Of a stretch of 64,000 nucleotides of DNA, positions 30,235 through 38,415 are shown piece by piece. Position 1 is the first letter of the stretch; the number at the start of each line of letters is the position of its first letter. The notes beneath the pieces are model-generated. The model had not been told where the DNA came from and searched no databases. It saw only the letters and a list, made by a program, of their open reading frames with translations. The DNA is from Lactiplantibacillus pentosus (GTDB lineage Bacteria; Bacillota; Bacilli; Lactobacillales; Lactobacillaceae). Made by a program: the position numbers and the translations under genes. Location: the NCBI RefSeq assembly GCF_003641185.1, contig NZ_CP032757.1:2790001-2854000 (forward strand), written 5' to 3'.

Positions 30235-31572
30235 TTATTTGGCTGTTGTCCGCGCCCGACCAGCTCGAATTTCTGCCAAATAGTGCTCACTTTGCGCACT
30301 GTCAAACTCGTTCTCGGACTTTCCGATGATGACCGCGGCCAATGAATTCCCGACCACGTTCACAACCGTCCGCCCCATATCAACAAGTCGGTCGATCCCG
30401 GCGATGAAGGCCAGTCCTTGCACGGGAACGCCAATCGTTGAAATCGTCGCCAGCAAAACCACGAACGAAGCGCCGGGCACCCCGGCGATCCCTTTGGACG
30501 TAATCATCAAAACGACCAGTAACGTAATTTGTTGACTCAGTGACAGGTGAATACCGTACGCTTGTGCCAAGAAAAGCGCCGCCAATGATTGGTAAATCGC
30601 CGAACCATCCAAGTTGAAGGTATAACCCGTTGGAATCACGAACGAGACGATGCCTTCACTAACGCCGTACTTACCCATTTTATCAATAATCCGTGGTAAG
30701 GCTGCTTCAGAACTCGCCGTTGAGAAACCGAGTACCATTTCATCGCGAATCACGCGTAATAAATGCCAGATGTTTAACCCGAACAATTTACCGACGATAC
30801 CCATCACGACCACAATAAAGAGCGCCATCGTGATATAGGCCAGAATGATGAAATAACCCAGTGGCGCCAAGGCTTTTAATCCCATTTCTGCCACTGTGAC
30901 GCCAATCAATGCACAGACCCCGATTGGCGCCGTATGCATGACCCAATTAGTGACCTTGAACATCGCTTCTGCCACGGCATTCATGAAGTCCAAAATGATT
31001 TTGCCCTGTTCGCCGATCGCCGCGGTTCCTAAACCGAAGAAGACCGCAAAGAAAATAACCGGAATCATGTCACCAGCTGAAAGTGACTTGAACACGTTTG
31101 TCGGGATAATGCCCATCACCGTGGACCAGATGCCGTTGTGTGAGACGGTCTTGGCCGTCTGCACATACTGACTGATGCTCGAGGCGTGCAACTGGTGAAT
31201 ATCAATGTAATCGCCGGGATGGAAGACGTTACCCATCAATAACCCTAACGCGATTGCAATCGTGGTCATGACTTCAAAGTAAATGATCGTCTTTCCACCG
31301 ATTCGACCGAGTTTCTTCAAATCGCCCATGTTCGCGATCCCCGTTATCAGACAGGCCACCACGATTGGTAGCACGATCATCTGGATCAGACTGATAAACA
31401 TGGTCCCGATATTCTGCATTGCGGTGATGGCCGTCTTATTGCCATAAAAAACGACGCCCAAAATAATACCTAATACGAGTCCAATCAATATTTGCCAGCC
31501 CAAACTTAATCGAAACTGACGGTACCGCTTCATCTTTCCCTGCTTAGCCAAGCTATTCCGCCCCATTCTCAT
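30235..31572 (-). CDS. Dicarboxylate/amino acid:cation symporter (DAACS family)
   Basis: A 445-residue glutamate-transporter-type membrane protein that uses a sodium or proton gradient to import dicarboxylates or acidic amino acids. Signatures are 'GWQILIGLVLGIILG', the serine-rich hairpin motif 'GFSTASSEAALPRI', 'IPTGYTFNLDGSAIYQS' (the NMDGT-like region) and 'SKGIAGVPGASFVVL'. The start is unsure: the ATG at 31572 lacks a ribosome site, while an in-frame ATG at 31533 follows CAGGGAAAG. It is monocistronic. Confidence 0.92.
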   Translation of the reverse strand: MRMGRNSLAKQGKMKRYRQFRLSLGWQILIGLVLGIILGVVFYGNKTAITAMQNIGTMFISLIQMIVLPIVVACLITGIANMGDLKKLGRIGGKTIIYFEVMTTIAIALGLLMGNVFHPGDYIDIHQLHASSISQYVQTAKTVSHNGIWSTVMGIIPTNVFKSLSAGDMIPVIFFAVFFGLGTAAIGEQGKIILDFMNAVAEAMFKVTNWVMHTAPIGVCALIGVTVAEMGLKALAPLGYFIILAYITMALFIVVVMGIVGKLFGLNIWHLLRVIRDEMVLGFSTASSEAALPRIIDKMGKYGVSEGIVSFVIPTGYTFNLDGSAIYQSLAALFLAQAYGIHLSLSQQITLLVVLMITSKGIAGVPGASFVVLLATISTIGVPVQGLAFIAGIDRLVDMGRTVVNVVGNSLAAVIIGKSENEFDSAQSEHYLAEIRAGRARTTAK

Positions 31573-31989
31573 TTAGTGGATATTTAATTAATCTTTGACA
31601 CACAATATTAATATTTTAGCACACCTAATCATAATATGAGAATTAAATTAAAAAATCCCGAAATTTTGTCGTGGACGCCTGTCAGCTTGGCAGTTAGTAT
31701 CCGCATGGCGCCTCATAATTCACCGGTCTGGCGGTTAAAGTGTCATTGGGGTTGAGGCAAAAGCCGAACATTATTGATTACTCGAGATTCGAAGCAAGCA
31801 CACTCCGGTAGTCTGCCGGTTTCAGAAGTCGTCACCCACCTGACCAGCATTCATTATCGGCCGCATACTAAGCCGCAGTGCCCCTGACCGACAAGTATAA
31901 GCAGTCCGCCTAATCGTTTTTTATGACAGCCGGCCACCCCCCTCAGACCAATCTTTTTGGACAGTTCATCATCCACAAATCAAAAAAAT
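31573..31989. other. Gene-free stretch
   Basis: About 420 bases with stops in all frames at short intervals. I find no RNA, repeat or regulator site I can defend. Confidence 0.4.
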
Positions 31990-32033
31990 TAGCTTGAATC
32001 ATCACCATCATCAGTGCCAATTCAAGCTAAAGC
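31983..32033 (-). terminator. Terminator after YagU-like gene
   Basis: On the minus strand TTAGCTTGAATT pairs with GATTCAAGCTAA and is followed by TTTTTTT. Confidence 0.8.
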
Positions 32034-32105
32034 TTTCGTATTTTAAGTTAACGTTCAGTCACCACGCACAAAACGTTCAAACTAGCCTACATTTTGACAA
32101 CGTCA

Positions 32106-32609
32106 CTATTTTGAGCGCGTCATCCGGTCGTAGACTGCTTCACTGACCCAGTCAGCCGTCCACATCCATAACACGTGGCCGATACCTTCGGAGACGTGTT
32201 CCGCCATCGGTTGATCCTTGGCAGCCGGGACCGTTCCCAATGCTGGCAATAGGATATGATGGAAGGCCGTCCAGACGCCTAAGCCATAGAGGGCACTACT
32301 GCCACCCTTGGCTTGTGGATGCTTGCGAGCCCAGATGCTGTAAGCGACCGCAAAAGTCGTTGAAAAACCAAAGTGCATCACATAGCTGACGCCCGGTAGT
32401 TGTTGTCCCGAATAGGTATACGTCGCATGCGTTAAACTGGCAGGGACGCCGATTTGTTGCAATAATTGTTGTGGGGGATTGGTTTGGTCCCGTTCAGGCG
32501 TGCGTGGCGGTAACACATTCTCCCACCCTAACTTAACTAGACCAGAGATAATGCCACCAGTAACTCCTGCAATCACGGCGGCCCGGTGGTTAAACTGCTT
32601 CTTGACCAT
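32106..32609 (-). CDS. YagU family inner membrane protein (DUF1440)
   Basis: 167 residues. Family marks are the opening helix 'AAVIAGVTGGIISGLVKLGWENVLPPRTPERDQTNPP', the central 'HFGFSTTFAVAYSIWARKHP' and 'YGLGVWTAFHHILLPALGTVP', and the end 'HVLWMWTADWVSEAVYDRM'. YagU-type proteins are linked to acid tolerance in E. coli; the role in lactobacilli is untested here. AGGCAGG precedes the ATG. It is a single gene with its own terminator. Confidence 0.87.
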   Translation of the reverse strand: MVKKQFNHRAAVIAGVTGGIISGLVKLGWENVLPPRTPERDQTNPPQQLLQQIGVPASLTHATYTYSGQQLPGVSYVMHFGFSTTFAVAYSIWARKHPQAKGGSSALYGLGVWTAFHHILLPALGTVPAAKDQPMAEHVSEGIGHVLWMWTADWVSEAVYDRMTRSK

Positions 32610-32701
32610 TAATAATTACCTGCCTCTCTATTCAATAAGTTAATCATACCAGCCTTTGGAACCATTTCGAAATGATTTATCTTCTGTTTTGAATAAAAAG
32701 T

Positions 32702-32731
32702 TTGCTTTTTAGGGAATCAGCGTGCTAAGAT
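32702..32731 (+). promoter_or_regulatory. Promoter of HrtBA-like operon
   Basis: TTGCTT (32702-32707), 18-base spacer, TAAGAT (32726-32731), directly upstream of a palindromic operator. Confidence 0.55.
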
Positions 32732-32738
32732 AAAACCA

Positions 32739-32762
32739 TTCATTTATCACTCGATAAACGAA
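32739..32762. promoter_or_regulatory. Palindromic operator in front of HrtBA-like operon
   Basis: Half-sites TTCATTTATC and GATAAACGAA (one mismatch) are separated by ACTC. The site overlaps the expected transcription start, so a bound repressor would block it. No regulator gene is adjacent. Confidence 0.6.
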
Positions 32763-32780
32763 ATTAAGGGAGGAATCGCA

Positions 32781-33848
32781 ATGTATTTAGGATTAAAAGA
32801 AATGGGGCACGAAAAGCTGCGCTATGGCTTACTCAGTGGCGTTTTGTTACTGATTGCCCTCGTCGTCTTCATGCTGGCGGGACTGGCAAATGGCCTTTCC
32901 AACGGTAACCGTCAAGCGGTCGACCAGTGGCATGCTCAGACCGTGTACTTGAATAAAGACGCGAACCAGACCCTCTCTGCGTCCCAGCTTAAGTTGGCGG
33001 ATCAAAAGCACCTGACCGGCGATGATATCGCGCCACTAGCTAGTTTGTCCGGAACACTTCGAACCACCAACAACCGACTCAAGACAACTGCCAGCGCCTT
33101 TGGAACGACCCGCGACAGTTTCCTGATGCCTAAGGTCCTGACCGGCCATAAAATCAATGGTAAAAACCAACTACTGATTTCTGCCGCACTCAAGGATAAG
33201 GGCTACCACCTCGGGCAAAAAGTCCGCATTGGGACGACCGACCATTACGTCACAATCGTCGGAACCTTTAAAGCCAGCACTTACAGTATTGCACCAACCG
33301 TTTATACCGATGTTGCCACGCTGAACCGGCTCAAAGGTAATCCCGTGACGAGTGGCAATCAACAACCCGTCAATGCGTTCGTCACCAAGAAGAGTCACTT
33401 CAAGAACTCAAAACACGGCGACATGCAACGACTGAGCATCGCGACCTTCATTGAAAAACTGCCCGGTTACAGTGCGGAACAACTGACGCTCAACACGATG
33501 ATCTACTTCTTGTTCGTAATCGCCTTGGCCGTCATCGGGATTTTTATGTTCGTTTTGACCTTGCAAAAACAAGCCTTGTTCGGTGTCTTAAAGGTCCAAG
33601 GTATCGGAACCAAGCACATTTTAGCCGCCTTACTCACGCAAAGCGTTGCGATGGCCATCATTGGTATCGGGATTGGCTTATTGATAACGGTTGGTCTCGC
33701 CCAAATCATGCCGGCTGGTTTACCGTTCGCCATTGATTGGCCACAATTCGGTATCTACAGCATCGCGCTACTCTTAGCGGCCGTGGTCGGCGCCCTGCTT
33801 TCATGGCGGACCGTTGCTAAAATCGACCCAGTCGTCGCCATTGGATAA
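32781..33848 (+). CDS. FtsX-family ABC transporter permease (HrtB-like)
   Basis: 355 residues with the MacB/FtsX layout: one N-terminal membrane helix (about 18-40), a large external domain of about 190 residues (roughly 41-230), then three membrane helices at the end. The start 'MYLGLKEMGHEKLRYGLLSGVLLLIALVVFMLAGLANGL' resembles HrtB-type heme exporters. 'KQALFGVLKVQGIGTKHILAALLTQS' is the cytoplasmic loop that contacts the ATPase. GGGAGGAA precedes the ATG. The ATPase follows 15 bases later. The likely job is export of a toxic small molecule; heme is plausible but not shown. Confidence 0.85.
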   Translation: MYLGLKEMGHEKLRYGLLSGVLLLIALVVFMLAGLANGLSNGNRQAVDQWHAQTVYLNKDANQTLSASQLKLADQKHLTGDDIAPLASLSGTLRTTNNRLKTTASAFGTTRDSFLMPKVLTGHKINGKNQLLISAALKDKGYHLGQKVRIGTTDHYVTIVGTFKASTYSIAPTVYTDVATLNRLKGNPVTSGNQQPVNAFVTKKSHFKNSKHGDMQRLSIATFIEKLPGYSAEQLTLNTMIYFLFVIALAVIGIFMFVLTLQKQALFGVLKVQGIGTKHILAALLTQSVAMAIIGIGIGLLITVGLAQIMPAGLPFAIDWPQFGIYSIALLLAAVVGALLSWRTVAKIDPVVAIG

Positions 33849-33863
33849 GGAGGAATCGTTAAC

Positions 33864-34541
33864 ATGACACAACCAGTCTTAGCTTTAAAAAATATCAATA
33901 AACAATTCGGTCACGGTCATACGGCGGTCAACGCCCTAACTGACGCCAACTTCGAAGTCAGTGCTGGACAATTTGTGGCCATCATCGGGCCATCCGGTTC
34001 CGGTAAGTCGACCTTCTTGACGATTGCGGCCGGCCTACAAACGCCAACCAACGGGCAAGTCGTTTTAAACGGCCAGCCACTGACCAATCAGACCGAGAAA
34101 CAACGACTCGCCTACCGGTTTAACGAAATTGGCTTTATTCTGCAAAGCTCCAACCTGATTCCGTTTCTCACCGTCCGTGAGCAGTTCAAATTAGTCGACA
34201 AAATGGCGAAACGGAAGTTCAACCAATCAGGTACGGATGAATTACTAGCTGAATTAGCCTTAACTGAGGTTCGCAATGCTTACCCGAGTGACCTCTCCGG
34301 TGGTGAACGTCAACGGGTCGCCATCGCCCGCGCACTCTACAACGACCCCAGCGTTATCCTCGCCGACGAACCCACTGCCAGCTTGGATACCCCGCGTTCA
34401 ATCGACGTGGTCAAACGCCTCGCCACTGAAGCCCACCAACACAACAAGGCGATCGTCATGGTGACCCATGACCAACGTCTCATTGACGACTGCGATGTGG
34501 TGTATCAGATTGAAGACGGTAAAATGAGCCGGCGCGATTAG
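33864..34541 (+). CDS. ABC transporter ATP-binding protein (HrtA-like)
   Basis: 225 residues, the ATPase partner of the preceding permease. Walker A is at 42-49 (GPSGSGKS), the Q-loop near 94, the signature LSGGERQ at 144-150, Walker B VILADEP at 164-170, and the switch His in 'MVTHDQ'. The class is the LolD/MacB/HrtA type that energises FtsX-like permeases. AAGGAGG precedes the start. The operon ends with a terminator. Confidence 0.93.
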   Translation: MTQPVLALKNINKQFGHGHTAVNALTDANFEVSAGQFVAIIGPSGSGKSTFLTIAAGLQTPTNGQVVLNGQPLTNQTEKQRLAYRFNEIGFILQSSNLIPFLTVREQFKLVDKMAKRKFNQSGTDELLAELALTEVRNAYPSDLSGGERQRVAIARALYNDPSVILADEPTASLDTPRSIDVVKRLATEAHQHNKAIVMVTHDQRLIDDCDVVYQIEDGKMSRRD

Positions 34542-34596
34542 TTGCCGTGCGCTCTTGAAAACTCGTTGTTCACTATGAACACCACATCCGATACTA

Positions 34597-34628
34597 AACG
34601 ACGTCTCAATCTGAGGCGTCGTTTTTTA
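34597..34628 (+). terminator. Terminator of HrtBA-like operon
   Basis: AACGACGTCTCA pairs with TGAGGCGTCGTT (one G-U pair) around three bases, followed by TTTT. Confidence 0.88.
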
Positions 34629-34700
34629 TATTACGGCATTCCACAATACGAGTATGACCGTTTTTTCCTGCCGTCGTAGTCTCAGTTCATAACAAGTATG

Positions 34701-35763
34701 TGGGTTGTGCTGATTAATCTGTCATAAATCATGTCATTTTTTAAGTTCAGAGGCTGCCAGCTGAGGCCCGCTGGAAACAGTTGCGAGTTACCGTAAACTT
34801 GCTGTGGTGAATGCTTCCTACCCCGGCTTACAGGCATTCTGGGCAATGGCCGGAACGTGGTGGACGCAGATTTAAGCCGACAACCCACGTCTTAAATACT
34901 GGTCTTTCACTAACCAAGCAAAGAACGCTTGCTAAGTGAAATTTCACCACTTGGCCTTGCCCAGAATGCCTTCCAGCCGGGACAATATTCGAAAGGCAGA
35001 CATTTGCGGACCGAACTTTCAATGAACTGTTCGTTGATTCCTGGTAGACAGTGATTTTGACATTCAACGGTCAGACTAGTTTCTAATGATAGCTATGCTT
35101 TCTTGCTGGTGCCATCAGACGAGCGACTTTACTGAAGTTGTTAGAATTTTCTCTGGTCGCTTGACGTAGCAAAATCTTGAATTCTAAACGTGATTGCTGA
35201 AAGGCTAAATTACTGATTTGTCGTTCACCGCTCCAAAGCAAAATCAGGCTTCAAAATGGAAGTTTATTTCCACTTTGAGGTCTGATTTTGTTTTTGGGGG
35301 GATTTCTCCACAGTGATTTGATAATTCGGCAGTTTTTTCAGCAATCTCTTCTAAACATAGGTAATTCTATCAACTGAATTCAAGACCAGTTGCCATTCAA
35401 ATAATATTCAGGTGGTCTTCTCAATAATTAAACGCTATAAGTCAGTATCAATACTAGTTAAACGTTTCTCTCAAGGACCAGTCTCTCATACTCAATGCTC
35501 AATTGTTCCAAGGTAGGCGGTCGTTCATCTTCCATTCGAGCGGGTTCCCGACTGGAGGGGCTGGCTGACAATGCTCAAGGGCGAAGTTCTTCTTGTCCGG
35601 GCGGGTTTCCCGGGCTAGAAGAAGACTCGTATTTGAAATTGCGCAGTTATCTTCTGCGTGAGTTCAAATCGATGTCCGCCCTGTTCCAGCGTTGTCAGCC
35701 AGCCCCGGAGGTCGGAATAGGACGCATCTCTGGCTGACGAACAGTAAGCCAACTAACGGACCA
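34701..35763 (+). mobile_element. Structured repeat element, copy B (about 1063 bp)
   Basis: The left end is TGGGTTGTGCTGATTA, a variant of the terminal repeat. The right end is reduced (CCAACTAACGGACCAA) and lacks the terminal hairpin seen in copy C. Upper arm: GGCATTCTGGGCAA pairs with TTGCCCAGAATGCC about 115 bases later, enclosing the TTTCACTAACCAAGC hairpin. Lower arm: GGGGCTGGCTGACAA pairs with TTGTCAGCCAGCCCC, enclosing a GGGCG/CGCCC step and two hairpins. A segment at about 35227-35316, absent from the other copies, carries a terminator-like hairpin. An 80-residue open frame in the lower arm is interrupted in other copies and is not taken as coding. Confidence 0.8.
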
Positions 35764-35849
35764 ATTTTAATCATATTTAATCCCAATTGATAACAGTCAC
35801 GCTTTCAATGATGTCGGCACAGATTCTTCACTCGTGATATTGCCGTGCA

Positions 35850-35886
35850 AAAAAGCCAGCTCAAGTGAGGTCACCCGAACTGGCTG
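35850..35886 (-). terminator. Terminator after nucleoside hydrolase/ECF operon
   Basis: AGCCAGTTC pairs with GAGCTGGCT (one G-U pair) with an inner GTGA/TCAC pairing, followed by TTTTTTG on the minus strand. Confidence 0.8.
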
Positions 35887-35927
35887 AAGATCATTTTCAA
35901 CGATTAATATTTTTATATCAAACGGTT

Positions 35928-36479
35928 CTAATTAGCTTGTGGTAATTTGTAGCGTAAGGCGCGATACACCAGCGCGACCACGTATACCGTAATAAAGCGG
36001 TCGAGGTAATCAGTACCCACCTGAATCAAGAACACGGCCAGTGGTTTTGCCATTCCAGTCCCTAATAACAGTTGGACTAGCATGCTAGAACCTGATGATG
36101 TGATGCCTTGGAACAATATCACGGTGATTGCCGTCGACAACAGTGTGCCGGGTAACGAGATGACCGCCGCTAACCACCAGTTGGACCGCCATGTTCCAGG
36201 TTTGACCCGCCGGTAGAGCAGACCGGCAACTAGCCCCGTCACCAATTGAACTGGCATGAAAAATAGTGAGTATAAATCAGTCGTGGCACCGACGATCACA
36301 CCCGTCGCACCACCAGCCAGCATCCCACCGAGTGGCCCAAAGACCGCCGCAGCGAGGACCGTGCCAATCGAATCAAGGTAAATCGGTAATTTTAGCATCA
36401 GTGCAATGTTACTCCCGACGAAGTTCAAAGCGATGCACAGCGCTAATAAGGTAATCGTCCGCGTCTTTATTTTTCGCAT
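35928..36479 (-). CDS. ECF transporter S component, probably nucleoside-related
   Basis: 183 residues with about six membrane helices. 'LLALCIALNFVGSNIALMLKLPIYLDSIGTVLAAAVFGPLGGMLAGGATGVIVGATTDLYSLFF' is the typical S-component pattern. It would partner with the shared ECF ATPase/EcfT module encoded elsewhere. Its start overlaps the nucleoside hydrolase gene by 13 bases, so the two are translationally coupled. This suggests the captured substrate is a nucleoside or its base. That assignment rests on context only. Confidence 0.83.
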   Translation of the reverse strand: MRKIKTRTITLLALCIALNFVGSNIALMLKLPIYLDSIGTVLAAAVFGPLGGMLAGGATGVIVGATTDLYSLFFMPVQLVTGLVAGLLYRRVKPGTWRSNWWLAAVISLPGTLLSTAITVILFQGITSSGSSMLVQLLLGTGMAKPLAVFLIQVGTDYLDRFITVYVVALVYRALRYKLPQAN

Positions 36480-37456
36480 GGCGTCACCAATTGGTTCAGG
36501 ACTTGGGTCAAATCAGGCTCGGTCGCCCCGAATACAGTCGTCAAGAATAGCCGCCAGAATGCTGGGACATCAACATCCGTCATAATTTCACTATTAGCCG
36601 GCGTGTGCCAGAAGTCATGGTCATCGACAATCGACTGACCGCGGGCAACCCCCGTCGTCGCCACCGTCGTATAACTTTCGAAGCCCGCTAAAATGGCCGG
36701 GTCGATCATCGCAGCCGCGGCCAACGGATCATTGATGACACAGCCAATCACCCGTTCGTACTGCCAATGGAAATCAAAATAGAACTTGGTGATTTTTTCG
36801 ACGAAGGATCCTAGTTCCGGATTGATGTCTTTAATATACGTCAACAAACTCGGCGTTAAGACGATTTTTCGCGTGACATCTAAGCCGACCATTTGAATCG
36901 GGACCGGCATTAAATCAAAGACGACTTTGGCCGCATCCGGGTCACACCAGAAATTATATTCCGCCACTGGTGAACAATTGCCATGACTACGATAACTGCC
37001 GCCCATCAAGGTAAACTGTTCGACTTGTTCAAATAGTTGTGGGTCACGCTGTAGTACCGTGGCAATATTGGTCAGTGGTCCCAATGCCAGAATTGACGTG
37101 GTCGGCGCTTCAGTCAACGTGTCGACAATAAAAGAAACGGCATCCTGAATCGGCCGAACCGCTGTGACTTCCGGAATCTGGCTATTCCCGAGGCCGTCAT
37201 CACCGTGCGTGTCTTGTGCACTGGTATACGACACTTCCAGTGGGCGGTTGGCACCTAAGTAGACCGGAATATCCAATCGGTCTGCCAAGTCTAAAATTTT
37301 AAGGGCGTTTTCTGCCCCGATGTGGGTGGGCACGTTTCCACAAACGATCGTAATCCCAATCACATTAAGTGCCGGTGATTTTAATGCCAGTAATAATGCT
37401 AAACTGTCATCGATTCCGGGATCGCAATCAATAATAACGTTACGGGTTGCATTCAT
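36467..37456 (-). CDS. Nucleoside hydrolase (inosine/uridine-preferring type)
   Basis: A 329-residue ribonucleoside hydrolase that splits nucleosides to base plus ribose in the cytoplasm. The metal-binding opening 'IIDCDPGIDDSLALLLAL' has the family aspartates (10, 12, 16, 17). 'VYLGANRPL', 'THGDDGLGN', 'LALGPLTNIATVL' and 'MGGSYRSHGNCSPVAEYNFWCDPDAAKVVF' are the next signatures, and the C-terminal Asp is in 'DDHDFW'. It heads the operon with the ECF S component. A promoter and palindromic operator lie upstream. Confidence 0.94.
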   Translation of the reverse strand: MNATRNVIIDCDPGIDDSLALLLALKSPALNVIGITIVCGNVPTHIGAENALKILDLADRLDIPVYLGANRPLEVSYTSAQDTHGDDGLGNSQIPEVTAVRPIQDAVSFIVDTLTEAPTTSILALGPLTNIATVLQRDPQLFEQVEQFTLMGGSYRSHGNCSPVAEYNFWCDPDAAKVVFDLMPVPIQMVGLDVTRKIVLTPSLLTYIKDINPELGSFVEKITKFYFDFHWQYERVIGCVINDPLAAAAMIDPAILAGFESYTTVATTGVARGQSIVDDHDFWHTPANSEIMTDVDVPAFWRLFLTTVFGATEPDLTQVLNQLVTPCEK

Positions 37457-37534
37457 TCTCCTACCTCCGATTACTGAAGTTCTTGGTTTTTTATTCTGGG
37501 CAGTTTACGAACCAGACCAGCAGATTGCAAACAA

Positions 37535-37552
37535 TCATACTGAATTGTATGA
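37535..37552. promoter_or_regulatory. Palindromic operator of nucleoside operon
   Basis: TCATAC and GTATGA are perfect complements separated by six bases, just downstream of the proposed -10 on the minus strand. The regulator is not in the window. Confidence 0.5.
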
Positions 37553-37564
37553 AATGCTAGTCCA

Positions 37565-37593
37565 ATTATAGCGGAGACGACCGTAATTGAAAA
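37565..37593 (-). promoter_or_regulatory. Promoter of nucleoside hydrolase operon
   Basis: On the minus strand TTTTCA (37593-37588), 17-base spacer, TATAAT (37570-37565). Confidence 0.6.
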
Positions 37594-37776
37594 CCACCAA
37601 AACGGTACTGTTAACGACATTCAAGTGGTTAGAACGTTTCGCCGGTGCTTGCGCCATTTTCCACGCCACCCATTCGTCCATTAATTATGTAACTGAACTT
37701 TTACCGGAGTTCAGTAAGTGTAGCGCTGGAAAACATGGTACAATGTGACTACTAAAGATAAAGTAGGTGTCGAATC

Positions 37777-38316
37777 ATGCGTAAAGTTCAGTTTTATGGG
37801 GCCATTTCAATTGACGGTTACCTTGCGACTAAAGATAATCGTCTCGACTGGTTATTCCAGACGCCCGGCGCTAACGATGCCCCTACCGAAGCGTTCATGC
37901 AGCAAGTTGATACGGCCATTATGGGTCGCCATACTTACGAGTACACGATGGAGCAAACGACCGATCAGCTCATTAATCCTTACAATCCAGCGACTCGCAA
38001 CATTGTGATGACGAGCCAGCCGCAACCAGGTGACGAGCGCACGCAATTCACCAACAGCCCGGTCGCAGACATTGTTCAAGACCTCCGACTAGCGCCTGGT
38101 CGTAACATCTGGATCGTTGGTGGCGCCGGCGTCTTAATGCCACTACTCGCCGCGGACCTGATTGACGACCTCTACATTCAAATCGCACCAATCATCCTCG
38201 GTACTGGCATTCCACTGTTCACTGCCGTGGCCCATAAGCAACGCTTTGAACTGGTCGCAACCAACCACTATGACCAACTCGCTGAAGTCCATTTTCAACG
38301 ACTGCCAACTGAATAG
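37777..38316 (+). CDS. Dihydrofolate reductase family protein (RibD C-terminal-like)
   Basis: 179 residues with the dihydrofolate-reductase-like fold of YyaP/RibD-C proteins: 'VQFYGAISIDGYLATKDNRLDWLF' at the start, 'DTAIMGRHTYEYTM' and 'RNIWIVGGAGVLMPLLAADLIDDLYIQIAPIILGTGIPLF' for nucleotide binding. It probably uses NADPH, but the substrate is unknown; it is not the housekeeping DHFR. The gene is monocistronic, followed by a strong terminator. Confidence 0.9.
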   Translation: MRKVQFYGAISIDGYLATKDNRLDWLFQTPGANDAPTEAFMQQVDTAIMGRHTYEYTMEQTTDQLINPYNPATRNIVMTSQPQPGDERTQFTNSPVADIVQDLRLAPGRNIWIVGGAGVLMPLLAADLIDDLYIQIAPIILGTGIPLFTAVAHKQRFELVATNHYDQLAEVHFQRLPTE

Positions 38317-38322
38317 CATGCA

Positions 38323-38362
38323 AAAGACCGATTTGGCAATCATCGCCAAACCGGTCTTTTCT
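38323..38362. terminator. Terminator after DHFR-like gene
   Basis: AAGACCGATTTGGC pairs with GCCAAACCGGTCTT (one mismatch) around seven bases, followed by TTC. Confidence 0.82.
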
Positions 38363-38415
38363 TCAAATCCATTTGTATCAATTAACGGCTAATCGGGTAA
38401 CGACTGACCACAGAC

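Noticed and set aside
35495..35737. 80-residue open frame in repeat copy B, similar to an 88-residue frame at 44065-44331 in copy C
   Set aside because: The same region has stops in copies A and D, while the base pairing is kept. The similarity is explained by conserved structure, not protein.
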